A stretch of DNA of 64,000 nucleotides from Luteibacter jiangsuensis (GCF_011742555.1 NZ_JAAQQR010000002.1:558001-622000), one strand, 5' to 3'. Counted from the stretch's first letter, positions 34,487 through 43,708 are shown. The notes: generated from the letters alone by a model not told the origin. Translations and numbers: made by a program.

Positions 34487-34549
34487 CGGCTTTTCCGATA
34501 GCCCAATCGTGAGTTTGGCGCGCCTGCAAGCAATCGGCAAGCTTTCTCC
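34448..34549. repeat. lysR start plus promoter segment, duplicated at 36527-36627 (intact copy)
   Basis: About 100 bases covering the first lysR codons and the divergent intergenic region align almost end to end with 36527-36627. Shared blocks include gaaatgcctgagtt and gagtttggcgcg. By eye identity is high, with a few small deletions in the other copy. Confidence 0.8.
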
Positions 34550-34574
34550 ATCACTACATCCGCAGGGGATACAC

Positions 34575-35150
34575 ATGAAGCTGCCACCGTCCACCGCGCT
34601 GCTCGTCATAGATGTGCAAGAAGGATTCAACGATCCGCGATGGGGTGAGCGCAACAACCCCCATGCCGAAGAAAACATCACTCGCTTGCTGGCCGCGTGG
34701 CGAGCCCAGAACATGCCCGTGATGCACGCGCAGCATGATTCGCCCGGGGCAGATGGTGCGTTTCGGCCAGGCACGCCCGGAAACCGCCCAAAACCAGGAT
34801 TCATGCCGCTCGTCGGCGAATCAGTGCACCGCAAGACGGTCAATAGCATGTTCATTGGCACCGGCTTGGAAGAGGAACTGCGTAGCCGCGGGGTCCAAAC
34901 GGTGGTGATCGTCGGACTTACGACCAACCATTGCGTCTCCACCACAGCGCGCATGGCTGGGAACCTCGGCTTCAAGACGCATGTGGTTTCCGACGCCTGC
35001 GCTGCGTTTGCGCGGCCGACGTTGGACGGGCTGATGCGATCTGCCGACGAAGTGCATGCCGCCGCGCTCAGCGATCTTCAGGATGAATTCGCCACCGTGC
35101 TGGACACAGCCGCTGCGCTGGCTGCGTTGCCGGCGCGGGCTACGGCCTAG
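34575..35150 (+). CDS. isochorismatase-family hydrolase
   Basis: A 191-residue cysteine hydrolase. The catalytic triad is visible: Asp in LLVIDVQEGF, Lys in SVHRKTVNSMF, Cys in TTNHCVSTTARMA (the cis-peptide precedes it). Members cleave small amides or isochorismate; the substrate is unclear here. The start has GCAGGGG 7 bases upstream. It is divergent from a LysR gene and lies 68 bases before an alpha/beta hydrolase gene. Confidence 0.92.
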   Translation: MKLPPSTALLVIDVQEGFNDPRWGERNNPHAEENITRLLAAWRAQNMPVMHAQHDSPGADGAFRPGTPGNRPKPGFMPLVGESVHRKTVNSMFIGTGLEEELRSRGVQTVVIVGLTTNHCVSTTARMAGNLGFKTHVVSDACAAFARPTLDGLMRSADEVHAAALSDLQDEFATVLDTAAALAALPARATA

Positions 35151-35218
35151 TACGCGTCGACTTAGGACCAGGCCGAGACGGCAGCCAACATACATACACG
35201 AAAGGACCAGAGCACATC

Positions 35219-36223
35219 ATGCGCAAATTGCCGAGCCTGATCTTGACGTGCACGCTGGCCTGCACTTTGGCGCCCGGCGCACGCGCTACCAACGCTAACG
35301 CCAAAAGAACCGAGGACGTATACGGCCAACTTCAGCGAAACGCTTGGTATCTGCCGACCGCGGATCACGCCGCCAACCTCTACGTCACCGAACTGGGGGC
35401 TGGGCCACTTGTGGTGTTTCTCCATGGCGGCCCAGGCAACGATTTTCATTACATTATCGATGCGTTGCGGCCTCAACTCGACAAACACAAGTTCGTTCTG
35501 TTCGACCAAAGAGGAAGCTTGCTGTCGCCGGTACCAGACGCCGCGGCCTCCAAGCTGAGCATGGGACAGCTGGTCGATGACCTGGAGACGCTACGAAAGT
35601 CGCTTGGCGTTCCGAAATTGGTCCTCTTTGCTCACTCGTTCGGAACACTGCTCACGTTGAGCTACTACCAGGCTCATCCAGATCATGTTGCCGGCCTCGT
35701 GCTCGCGGCCTCCGTGCCGCCGTCCTTCGAACTCAAGACCTGGCTAAGCGAGATGCGGCCGCGTCAGAAGGCGCTGAGAGAACGGAAGTACGAGATCGCG
35801 GCCGCCACAACGGCTGCCCACCTGCCTGCCGATCCGAAGAATGATACGGCTGAACAAAAGACGATCCGCTGGCGTATCGAAAGTCAGGCGTCTGTGAACG
35901 TGATTAACCTCGATCACTGGCGGGAAGTCGTTGGTGGAAAGGTCTTTTACAACTCAGATGTTGCAGACGCTATCAGCAGCACCATTCCGCCCAGTTTCGA
36001 TATCCGGGCCGTACTCGAGGCACACCCCGTTCCCATCACAATCATTCAGGGAGACCGGGACTACATCGATCCTGCAGCGGCGTCCTGGTCTGGCGAAGTG
36101 GAGGCCGGCAAGGTGCAAGAAAGTGTGATGCCATCGGCAAGCCACTACTCGTGGATAGACGATCCCTCTCGATTCGCTGAAGCGCTGGACCATGGCCTGT
36201 CACGGGCGGACGCCGGCCGCTAG
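35219..36223 (+). CDS. secreted alpha/beta hydrolase, proline iminopeptidase-like
   Basis: A 334-residue protein with a signal peptide (LILTCTLACTLAPGARA) and an S33-type fold: oxyanion motif FLHGGPGNDFHY, nucleophile elbow FAHSFGT, Asp in IQGDRDYIDP, and His in SASHYSW. Cleavage of N-terminal proline or a small ester is possible. Base composition is less GC-rich than the core genes, which suggests acquisition. Probably transcribed with the isochorismatase. Confidence 0.88.
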   Translation: MRKLPSLILTCTLACTLAPGARATNANAKRTEDVYGQLQRNAWYLPTADHAANLYVTELGAGPLVVFLHGGPGNDFHYIIDALRPQLDKHKFVLFDQRGSLLSPVPDAAASKLSMGQLVDDLETLRKSLGVPKLVLFAHSFGTLLTLSYYQAHPDHVAGLVLAASVPPSFELKTWLSEMRPRQKALRERKYEIAAATTAAHLPADPKNDTAEQKTIRWRIESQASVNVINLDHWREVVGGKVFYNSDVADAISSTIPPSFDIRAVLEAHPVPITIIQGDRDYIDPAAASWSGEVEAGKVQESVMPSASHYSWIDDPSRFAEALDHGLSRADAGR

Positions 36224-36409
36224 TGATTTCGAATATTGACTCCCATTTCCGCGCAAGGATCCATACTCATGGACTATCGCCTTGGAATGGCATGTTCGCC
36301 GAGCGCAATCCACCACCGGTACCTTTCGAGCAGCACACGCCTTGAGTGGGGGGACTGCGCCGTGCAATCGCTGGAAAGTGGAGGGAGGGTGCACCCTGGC
36401 GCCGAAGCC

Positions 36410-36526
36410 TTTTTCCCGGCGAGAGCCCGCATCACTTCATTGCAACAATTCCGTACGATATGACCGAGAGCCTGCTTATCAAGCAGTCGCAGGTGCGGGC
36501 GGCACAGTCGAATATCGAACATCCTT
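36410..36526 (+). pseudogene. remnant of an FAD-dependent monooxygenase gene
   Basis: About 39 codons resemble residues near 100-135 of the intact monooxygenase encoded at 37823-39337. FPGESPHHFIATIPYDMTES here parallels FSPRESPYPFIAMVPQDVTE there. After LLIKQ the match continues in another frame as GTVEYRT, so one base is missing. Neither end of the gene is present. Identity is too low for a fresh copy of the neighbour, so it derives from a second, lost paralogue. Confidence 0.75.
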
Positions 36527-36564
36527 GAAATGCCTGAGTTCGGAAGGTGTCGTCTCGCACCTAT
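36527..36564 (-). pseudogene. remnant of a lysR gene start
   Basis: The minus strand matches the first codons of the intact lysR gene (34486 downward). The initiator ATG is changed to ATA and one base is missing within the first ten codons, so it cannot be translated as such. It is joined directly to the monooxygenase remnant. Confidence 0.7.
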
Positions 36565-36627
36565 CGGTTTTTTCGATAGCCCGATCGCGAGTTTGGCGCG
36601 GACGCAGGCAATCGGAAATTTCTCTCC
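36527..36627. repeat. degenerate second copy of the lysR start/promoter segment
   Basis: Near end-to-end match to 34448-34549, including the shared blocks gaaatgcctgagtt, gatagccc and gagtttggcgcg. It now lies upstream of a serine hydrolase gene, where the copied promoter could still drive transcription. The rest of 36224-36684 (before 36410 and after 36627) shows no supported gene. Confidence 0.8.
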
Positions 36628-36684
36628 TGATTCTCGCGTTGGTCTGCACTCTACTGCCAGGAGCCCTACGCCAATGATGAACCC

Positions 36685-37839
36685 ATGCGTCTAACCATCC
36701 GACTCGCTTTTGCCGCGGTGACGATACTGACTTCTTGCGTTGGCCTCGGCATGAGCATCGCCGCGCCCTCGCCGGATCTGAACAACGTGATCGACTCGTT
36801 CGCTCGATCCCATGCATTCAATGGCATGGTCCTGCTTACCGATCGCGGGACGATAGTCTTCGAGCGCGCGTACGGCCTTGCGGATCGAAAATCGAAACGG
36901 CCGGTCACGTCGGACACCCGATTCCAGGTAGGCTCGATATCCAAGTGGTTCACGACCTTGGCGGCGCTGCGGCTGGTCGATCAGGGGCGGTTGGACATTG
37001 ACGCCCCCATCAGCCTCTACTTGCCTGGTTACCCGGCCGAAGTCGGGAAGCGTGTCGATGTGGTGCATCTGCTCTCGAACATGAGCGGCATCAAGGACCG
37101 CTTGTCGACCGAATATATCAATCGCCCCGAGGTTGCCTCGGAGAAGATGACCACGTCCCAGGCGGTCAAGCGCTTTGGATTTGGGCCGCTCGTGTTCGCC
37201 CCGGGAACTCGGTTTGACTACACTCATACGAATTGGCTGCTGGTCCAGGCAGTCCTTGAGCAAGCGTCCGGCGAGCCGATGGAGACCTTGTTGGACGAGA
37301 CCGTTCTTGCTCCGGCGCATCTCGTAGGCAGCGGCGTCACCCACGGGGACTTCCGCCCCCCCCAGCACGCCGTGGCTTACGCGTCGGGAGCTCCAAATGC
37401 GCCTGAAGAGGTGCACGTCATCCCGCCCTATTTGATTCCAACAGGGACCATTTACAGTACGGCAGCCGATCTATCCCGGCTGGCCCACCAGGTGTATGAA
37501 ACGTCGTGGCTCTCGCCAGTCGCCTTGAAGGCATTGATGACAGTCCACGAGCCTTCCGAGCACTATGCGATCGGCGGGCGTGTCCTGCAGCAGCCTTTGG
37601 GCGGTCGCACAACGACGCTCGCTTGGGAAATCGGCTCAATGGGCGGGTTCAAGGCGCTGTTGGTTCATGCTGTACACGATGACCGCACCTTGGTGCTGCT
37701 GAACAATACCAACCTGGATGAAGACGTGCTGACGCACTTTGCTGAGTCCGTTCTGCATACATGGTACGCGCAAGCCGCGACGAAGCCACCCCTCGCGCCC
37801 CACCTTCAAAGGGAGGATCGCCATGCAGGATCGGAGTAG
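36685..37839 (+). CDS. serine hydrolase of the class C beta-lactamase fold
   Basis: A 384-residue protein with a hydrophobic N-terminus (signal or anchor). The SxxK nucleophile is in VGSISKWFTTLAAL, a YxN-like position in DYTHTNWLL (Thr-His in place of Ser-Asn), and GSMGGF stands at the HxG position. The pattern fits esterase/peptidase members (EstB-like) better than a drug-hydrolysing lactamase. It overlaps the next gene by 17 bases and begins a three-gene operon. Confidence 0.87.
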   Translation: MRLTIRLAFAAVTILTSCVGLGMSIAAPSPDLNNVIDSFARSHAFNGMVLLTDRGTIVFERAYGLADRKSKRPVTSDTRFQVGSISKWFTTLAALRLVDQGRLDIDAPISLYLPGYPAEVGKRVDVVHLLSNMSGIKDRLSTEYINRPEVASEKMTTSQAVKRFGFGPLVFAPGTRFDYTHTNWLLVQAVLEQASGEPMETLLDETVLAPAHLVGSGVTHGDFRPPQHAVAYASGAPNAPEEVHVIPPYLIPTGTIYSTAADLSRLAHQVYETSWLSPVALKALMTVHEPSEHYAIGGRVLQQPLGGRTTTLAWEIGSMGGFKALLVHAVHDDRTLVLLNNTNLDEDVLTHFAESVLHTWYAQAATKPPLAPHLQREDRHAGSE

Positions 37840-39337
37840 GGAGAGGGTCGATGTCTTGATTGTGGGAGCGGGCCCTGTGGGCCTGCTCATGGCGAACGAG
37901 TGCGCCCGGCGAGGACTGGACTTCCGGATCGTGGAAAAGCGCTCGAGGCAATCGGAGCACTCCAAGGCGCTCGCCATCTTCCCACGGACGATGGAGATCC
38001 TGGATATGGCGGGCCTTGTGAAGCCCTTTCTCAAGGCCGCCAATCGCGTCACGTCCATCGTTGTCGAGGAGCGCGCGCGCACGTTGGCACACGTGTCTTT
38101 TTCGCCGAGGGAAAGCCCCTATCCATTCATCGCGATGGTTCCGCAGGACGTTACCGAGCGTCTGCTCGTCGACAACCTGGAGGCGCGGGGTGGCACGGTC
38201 GAATACCGAACGTGCTTCATCAGCGCGTCGCAGCAACAGGGCCACGTGGTGGTGAAACTGGAGCGCGATGGCGTGCATGAGGAAACGAGCGCGGCGTTCG
38301 TCGTTGGCTGCGACGGCGCCCGCAGCACGGTGAGGCACGGACTGGATCTCGGCTTCGACGGTGGCGAATATCGCGATATATTCTTGCTTGCCGACATCGA
38401 TATACACGGCGACTTGCCGGTGGATCGGCTTCACCTCTGCCCGCATGCATCGGGACCGCTGGCAATATTCCCCATCAATGCCCAGCGCCGGCGTGTCGTG
38501 GCAATGGTCGATCTTATGGAAGGGGAGGCGCCTTCACTCGAACTGGTGCAACGGTTGCTCGACCAGCGCGCACCACCGGGCATCCAGGCTGTCGCGCTGC
38601 ACTGGAGCAGCTATTTCCGCATACACCACCGCCATGTTCCCAGCCTTCGGAAAGGCCGGATCTTCGTGGCAGGCGACGCGGCACACATCCACAGCCCCTT
38701 TGGCGGCCAGGGAATGAACACCGGCTTGCAGGATGTCTGGAACCTCGCGTGGAAGCTGGATCTCGTCCTGGGCGGCCAGGGTGCTGAGTGCTTGCTCGAC
38801 AGTTATGACGACGAACGCCTGCCGGTGATAAAGCGAGTCATTGAAAGCACCGATCGCCTGACGAGGACGATGGGCATACGAAGCAGGCTAGCTCAGGCGT
38901 TGCGCGGCGTGGTCATTCGTTCGGTGTCCCGACTGACGTCCTTCCAGCATGCGCTCGTCGACAGGCTATCCGGACTCAGTATCGCCTATGCCGGTAGCCC
39001 CATGGTTGCGGGCGCCGGCGAGCGTTACTTCGATGCATCCCTGCAAGGTGGCACCGGCATCGGCCGACGTTTCGTGCTGGTGCTTGGAAACGACTCCGCC
39101 CCCGCCGTCGTCCAGGACGCCGAACGCCTGGTCGCGTCCATGAGAAGCGTGCTCGAACTGCGGGTGTTGCCTCGCCCGGGAATGGTCTTGGTGCGGCCGG
39201 ACGGCTACGTTGCCTGGTCCGGTCACCCGCGCGACGCCAAAGCCGCCTGGAAGGCCATTCTCACCCTTCTGGCAAGGCAGACGAACCAGGCCGCGTTGCA
39301 GCAGGCGCCCCGGAGCGACCATGCCCAGCATCTTTGA
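37823..39337 (+). CDS. FAD-dependent aromatic monooxygenase
   Basis: A 504-residue flavoprotein hydroxylase of the PheA/TfdB/MhpA group. It has the Rossmann motif VLIVGAGPVGLLMANECARRG, the DG motif VVGCDGARSTVRHGL, and the second FAD motif RIFVAGDAAHIHSPFGGQGM with NTGLQD. A thioredoxin-like C-terminal part is present. The phenolic or polyketide substrate is unknown. GGGAGG precedes the start by 6 bases. Overlaps both neighbours by 17 bases. Confidence 0.92.
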   Translation: MQDRSRERVDVLIVGAGPVGLLMANECARRGLDFRIVEKRSRQSEHSKALAIFPRTMEILDMAGLVKPFLKAANRVTSIVVEERARTLAHVSFSPRESPYPFIAMVPQDVTERLLVDNLEARGGTVEYRTCFISASQQQGHVVVKLERDGVHEETSAAFVVGCDGARSTVRHGLDLGFDGGEYRDIFLLADIDIHGDLPVDRLHLCPHASGPLAIFPINAQRRRVVAMVDLMEGEAPSLELVQRLLDQRAPPGIQAVALHWSSYFRIHHRHVPSLRKGRIFVAGDAAHIHSPFGGQGMNTGLQDVWNLAWKLDLVLGGQGAECLLDSYDDERLPVIKRVIESTDRLTRTMGIRSRLAQALRGVVIRSVSRLTSFQHALVDRLSGLSIAYAGSPMVAGAGERYFDASLQGGTGIGRRFVLVLGNDSAPAVVQDAERLVASMRSVLELRVLPRPGMVLVRPDGYVAWSGHPRDAKAAWKAILTLLARQTNQAALQQAPRSDHAQHL

Positions 39338-40805
39338 GATTGCCATCGACCTTCCCACCAAGGGCAGTCGCAGAGCCGCGGATTCGGTCTACGGGCAGTT
39401 ACGCCGCGCCATCCTGGCCGGCCGCCTGGTCGCCGGCGCCAGGCTTCCTCCGGAACGGGAGTCCGCGATTTTTTTCGGCGTCTCCAGGAACACGGTTGCC
39501 CGTGCCTATGCACGTCTGGCCATGGAAGGTCTGGTCATGTCTCGGCAAGGCGCAGGGACGTTCATCGCCCCCAAGAAGAAGCAGCCGCCGCACCCGCACC
39601 ACACGACGCCATCCACACCCGACCGGCGCCTCAACGCCCTTTGGCGGCGGCCGGAAGTGCTTCAGGCGCTCAATTTCTGGCAGGACAAGCCGCGGGCGAC
39701 GTCATCGGAAGCTGCGACATCGCTGGATTTCAGGCCCGCGCTCGTCGATCCACGACTGTTTCCATTCGATGTATTTCGGCGCGTCACGGCAAGGCAGCTG
39801 CGGCGCACGGAGCTGAAGCGCCCCCGCTTCGACAGTCCTCAGGGCAACCAGGGGCACTTTCCCCTGCGGAAAGCGATCGCCACCCACGTTGGGGCATCTC
39901 GCGCGGTTGTGTGCGAGCCAGAGGACATACTGGTCACCGCCGGGGCGCAACAGGCTTTCGATCTGCTGGCCCGCGTTCTGGTGACGCCAGGCGTCACGAC
40001 CGTGGCGGCCGAAGATCCGGGGTACCCACCCATGCGCGCCGCGTTTCTGGCTGCCGGTGCCCGTGTCGTACCGATCCCCGTGGACGAGCAAGGTCTGGTC
40101 GTCGATGCCCTGCCAAGCAGTGCCAATATCGTCTGTGTTTGCCCATCGCACCAGTTTCCATCGGGAGTGACGATGTCCGCGCAGCGACGCTTGGCCTTGC
40201 ATGCCTTTGCCCGGCAGCATGGCGCGGTGATCGTCGAGGACGACTATGACGGCGAGTTCCGCTACGACGGCGAACCGCTCCAGTCCCTGCGATCCACGGC
40301 CCCCGCAAGCGATGTCTTCTATGTCGGAACGTTCTCCAAGTGCATGCTACCTGCGCTTCGACTCGGATTTCTTGTGGCGCCGCCCTGGGCCATGCCGGCA
40401 TTAACTACCGCAAAGAACTGTCTCGACTGGCATTGCCCAACCCTGACGCAGGCTGCGGTCGCGCATTTCATCGCCGAAGGACACCTGGCGCGACACGTTC
40501 GGAAGCTCCGTGGTCTTTACAAGGAACGTCGTGACCTCATTTGCGAAATCCTGCGAGCCGAATTCGCGGAATCCCTTTTGCCAGTGCCATCCTTTTATGG
40601 CATGCATGTGGGGGCGTCGTCGCTCCTCCCCGCGCGCCGTCTGGAGCGTGTCACCCGTCACCTTTTGGGATTGGGCGTGCAATTGCATTCCTTCGAGAGG
40701 TACTTCGTGGCTAAGCCCACGTGCACAGGCCTGGTGCTTGGCTACGGCACGGCCGACCTCAAGCAAATCGAACAAGGGCTGTCACTGTTGCGCCAGGCGA
40801 TCTGA
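39321..40805 (+). CDS. MocR/PdxR-type GntR regulator with aminotransferase domain
   Basis: A 494-residue protein: GntR winged helix at about 20-85 (VYGQLRRAILAGRLVAGARL, FFGVSRNTVARAYARLAMEG) and a fold-type I aminotransferase domain. The PLP lysine is in YVGTFSKCMLPALRLGF, and VEDDYDGEFRYDG carries the pyridine-binding Asp. Such proteins sense PLP or amino compounds. It overlaps the monooxygenase gene by 17 bases and so probably regulates its own operon, which is unusual because most MocR genes are divergent. Confidence 0.92.
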   Translation: MPSIFEIAIDLPTKGSRRAADSVYGQLRRAILAGRLVAGARLPPERESAIFFGVSRNTVARAYARLAMEGLVMSRQGAGTFIAPKKKQPPHPHHTTPSTPDRRLNALWRRPEVLQALNFWQDKPRATSSEAATSLDFRPALVDPRLFPFDVFRRVTARQLRRTELKRPRFDSPQGNQGHFPLRKAIATHVGASRAVVCEPEDILVTAGAQQAFDLLARVLVTPGVTTVAAEDPGYPPMRAAFLAAGARVVPIPVDEQGLVVDALPSSANIVCVCPSHQFPSGVTMSAQRRLALHAFARQHGAVIVEDDYDGEFRYDGEPLQSLRSTAPASDVFYVGTFSKCMLPALRLGFLVAPPWAMPALTTAKNCLDWHCPTLTQAAVAHFIAEGHLARHVRKLRGLYKERRDLICEILRAEFAESLLPVPSFYGMHVGASSLLPARRLERVTRHLLGLGVQLHSFERYFVAKPTCTGLVLGYGTADLKQIEQGLSLLRQAI

Positions 40806-40847
40806 CGCGCCAGGCACCCCTTGCGCCGCCACGGCTGAATCGCGGGA

Positions 40848-41396
40848 TCACTTCAATCGCGTGAGATAGGCCTTGAACACGGTAGCCCAGGTGCGGCCAC
40901 CATCGCGCGAGTAGGAAATTTCGAAACGGTGGGCGTCTTCGGTGATGTCGGACCACACTTCACGCGAGAGGACAGTGCTACCTTTGTACACGGTGGTTCC
41001 AAAGAGCTCTCCGCGGCCGTCCTTGAAACTTCCCACGGAAGGCGTTTCGATCTGCCCAGAGTCGCTGTCGATATAATCCTGAGTCCATTGGCCGGCCTTG
41101 GCGTTGTAGACGAATAGCGTTGCTCCCTCCCAGTGCCCGGCTCGGCCATCCGCTTCGATCTCTTCCAGCCAGGCGCGGCCTCCCCAGATCGGACGCGCCG
41201 TCTTCGTACCGTCCATGGTCTCGGTGAGGGATCCGCCATCGAACGGATCGAGCACTTTCGTGACGTGGGTATGCCAAACCCCGCGCACGAAATCGAAGTC
41301 ATGAGCGCCGTTCCGTGGCGGCGCATCGCCAGCGCTGGCGGCTGCGCCCACGAGGATCGCAGCGATCGCCGTTCCCGTTTTCAACACGTTCCCCAT
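40848..41396 (-). CDS. secreted protein of unknown function
   Basis: A 182-residue protein with a short signal peptide (AIAAILVGAAASAGDA) and a beta-barrel-like mature domain (DFDFVRGVWHTHVTKVLDPF, then WEGATLFVYNAKAGQWTQDY) that recalls DUF1579/lipocalin-like proteins. GAGGAG lies about 8 bases before the ATG. It converges with the MocR gene. Family call tentative. Confidence 0.7.
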   Translation of the reverse strand: MGNVLKTGTAIAAILVGAAASAGDAPPRNGAHDFDFVRGVWHTHVTKVLDPFDGGSLTETMDGTKTARPIWGGRAWLEEIEADGRAGHWEGATLFVYNAKAGQWTQDYIDSDSGQIETPSVGSFKDGRGELFGTTVYKGSTVLSREVWSDITEDAHRFEISYSRDGGRTWATVFKAYLTRLK

Positions 41397-41577
41397 CTTC
41401 GCTCTCCTCGATTCGGTGCGCAGGACTTTAGGTGAAGCGGGACGGGCTGGTTGGGCCAATTCCTGGAATATCACGTGGGCCATTCGACACCGGGCATGCG
41501 AGAACCGCGGAAGCCCTCTTGTATCGTGGGGGCGATTCAAATATTGGTGACCTACTCCCGCTGACCGGAACGATCGC

Positions 41578-42015
41578 ATGAAAGTCCCTTTTCTCCTCGC
41601 ATTCCTGGCAGCGGCTGCCCCTATGGACAACGCCAGCTCCGATCCTGCCTCGATGCCGGCTTCCCTCGCGCGGGCTGCGGCCGAGTTCGATCGCGCGCAG
41701 ATCGGCGGTGATGCCGCTGCACTCCGGCGCCTGCTAGCCGATGACTACGTTCTTTTCAACAGCGGGGCGCAGGTCGAGGACAAAGCGGCGTTCATCAGGG
41801 ACTACACCACCGATGGCTTCAGCCTGAAACCTTACCGAGTAGAGCAAGAGGTGATCCGGATCTGGCCACACGGTGCGGTCCTGGGTGGCGTGGTAACGCT
41901 CGACGGCTCCAGCGGAGGGAAGCCGTTCAAGGCACGGCTGCGATTTGCCGACGTCTGGCGTGAACAAGATGGTGTCTGGCAGGTTGTCTTCACACAGGCC
42001 ACTCGTTTGCCTTGA
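41578..42015 (+). CDS. secreted NTF2-like (SnoaL/DUF4440) protein
   Basis: A 145-residue protein with a hydrophobic N-terminus and the cone-shaped NTF2-like fold pattern (ALRRLLADDYVLFNSGAQVE, KAAFIRDY, then RFADVWREQDGVWQVVFTQ). Members are small binding proteins or enzymes; no catalytic residues stand out. It is a single gene with its own region after the divergent secreted gene. Confidence 0.82.
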   Translation: MKVPFLLAFLAAAAPMDNASSDPASMPASLARAAAEFDRAQIGGDAAALRRLLADDYVLFNSGAQVEDKAAFIRDYTTDGFSLKPYRVEQEVIRIWPHGAVLGGVVTLDGSSGGKPFKARLRFADVWREQDGVWQVVFTQATRLP

Positions 42016-42128
42016 ACCGCTCCGTCAGGGGAATTCCAAGCCAGTGAGACGGATGTCCCGGTCGCATGCTTGAGCGGCGGTCCGGGACGCCCCATGCTGG
42101 AGAGCCCCCCTCCCCACAAGGACTCCCC

Positions 42129-43160
42129 ATGGAACACCGTCAGCTCGGCCGCTCCGGCCTCAAAGTCCCCGTTCTCAGCCTCGGCACCGGTACCTTCGGT
42201 GGCTCGGGCGAGTTCTTCGAGCGCTGGGGCTCCACCCAGGTGGAGGAAGCCCGGCGCATCGTGGACCTGTGCCTGGATCATGGCCTCAACATGTTCGACA
42301 CCGCGGACATCTATTCCCGCGGCATGGCGGAGGGAGTACTCGGCGAAGCCCTCAAGGGGCGCCGCGACAAGGCCCTGATCGCCACCAAGGCCACCTTCAC
42401 CATGGGCGACGGCCCGAACGACAAGGGCTCGTCGCGATACCACATCGTGCGCTCCTGCGAGGCCAGCCTGCGCCGGCTGCAGACCGACCACATCGACCTG
42501 TATTTCATGCACGGCTTCGACGCCCTCACGCCGGTGGAAGAAACCCTGCGCGCGCTTGACGACCTGATTTCCAGCGGCAAGATCGGTTACATCGGCGCCT
42601 CCAATTTCTCCGGCTGGCATCTCATGAAGTCGCTCGCGGTTTCCGAGAAATATGGCCTCGGCCGCTATGTGGCCTACCAGGGCTTCTATTCGCTCGTCGG
42701 CCGCGACTACGAGTGGGAACTCATGCCGCTGGCGCTCGACCAGGGCGTGGGCACGATGGTGTGGAGCGCGCTGGGTTGGGGCCGGCTTACCGGCAAGATC
42801 CGTCGCGGCAGGCCCGCGGATGCCGGTCGCATCGCCTCCGGCGGCGCGGTCGGCGGCCCGCCCGTCGATGAAGAGAAGCTCTACGACATCGTCGACGTGC
42901 TGGACGCGATCGCCAACGAGCGCGGCAAGTCGATCACCCAGGTGGCGCTGAACTGGGTGCTCAGCCGTCCTTCCGTGTCCAACATCGTGATCGGGGCCCG
43001 TGACGAAGCCCAGCTGACGCAGAACTTGGGCGCGGTCGGCTGGACGCTCACGCCGGAAGAAATCGGCCGCCTGGACGCGGTGAGCCAGACCACGCCGCCC
43101 TACCCCTACTGGCACCAGAAGGGCTTCGACGAGCGCAACCCGAAGCCGACGACGTGGTGA
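42129..43160 (+). CDS. aldo/keto reductase
   Basis: A 343-residue NADPH-dependent TIM-barrel reductase. Catalytic tetrad: Asp and Tyr in MFDTADIYSRGMAE, Lys in ALIATKATF, His in LYFMHGFD; a cofactor loop (NIVIGARDEAQL) lies near the end. The substrate is unknown. AAGGA lies 6 bases before the ATG. Confidence 0.95.
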   Translation: MEHRQLGRSGLKVPVLSLGTGTFGGSGEFFERWGSTQVEEARRIVDLCLDHGLNMFDTADIYSRGMAEGVLGEALKGRRDKALIATKATFTMGDGPNDKGSSRYHIVRSCEASLRRLQTDHIDLYFMHGFDALTPVEETLRALDDLISSGKIGYIGASNFSGWHLMKSLAVSEKYGLGRYVAYQGFYSLVGRDYEWELMPLALDQGVGTMVWSALGWGRLTGKIRRGRPADAGRIASGGAVGGPPVDEEKLYDIVDVLDAIANERGKSITQVALNWVLSRPSVSNIVIGARDEAQLTQNLGAVGWTLTPEEIGRLDAVSQTTPPYPYWHQKGFDERNPKPTTW

Positions 43161-43264
43161 TCCCGTAGCAACGGCAGACGGAGCCAGCCCGCGTCGCGGC
43201 AACAGGCTTGCCCGACGTCGCGCCGGCGAGGATGCTACGGGCCCGCCTTCATTGGACCCGTAGC

Positions 43265-43651
43265 ATGCCTTCTCTCGGTGCCGTCACCTTCCTCGTTCGC
43301 GACTATGACGAGGCGATTCGCTTCTTCGTCGATGCGCTCGGCTTCGAGCTGATAGAGGACACGCCGCTGAGCGAAACCAAGCGTTGGGTGACGGTCGCGC
43401 CACGCGGCTCCCACGGCACCCGGCTGCTGTTGGCGCAGGCGGCAAGCGACGAGCAGCGCGCGCACATCGGCCGGCAAGGCGGCGGCAGGGTGTTCCTGTT
43501 CCTTGAAACCGATGATTTCGCTCGCGACGCGACACGCATGCGCGCTCATGGCGTGCGCTTTCGCGAGGAACCCAGGCACGAGCCTTACGGCACGGTCGCC
43601 GTCTTCGAAGACCTCTATGGCAATGCCTGGGACCTGATCCAGCCGGCCTGA
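43265..43651 (+). CDS. VOC-family (glyoxalase/bleomycin-resistance-like) protein
   Basis: A 128-residue protein with two beta-alpha-beta-beta-beta modules (VTFLVRDYDEAIRFFVDALG and FLFLETDDFARDATRMRAHG) and a final DLYGNAWDLIQP strand carrying the usual metal-ligand area. The activity cannot be told. Start at the ATG giving MPSLGAVTFL; it follows the aldo/keto reductase by about 100 bases. Confidence 0.88.
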   Translation: MPSLGAVTFLVRDYDEAIRFFVDALGFELIEDTPLSETKRWVTVAPRGSHGTRLLLAQAASDEQRAHIGRQGGGRVFLFLETDDFARDATRMRAHGVRFREEPRHEPYGTVAVFEDLYGNAWDLIQPA

Positions 43652-43708
43652 GGTGAACACCGCACCATGAACGGGAGCGCACCCGGCGCGCCGCTCCCCT
43701 CCGCACGC

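Noticed and set aside
36685-37839. Serine hydrolase as a class C beta-lactamase giving resistance
   Set aside because: The YxN and KTG/HxG positions deviate from AmpC, there is no AmpR gene, and the operon partners are a monooxygenase and a MocR regulator.
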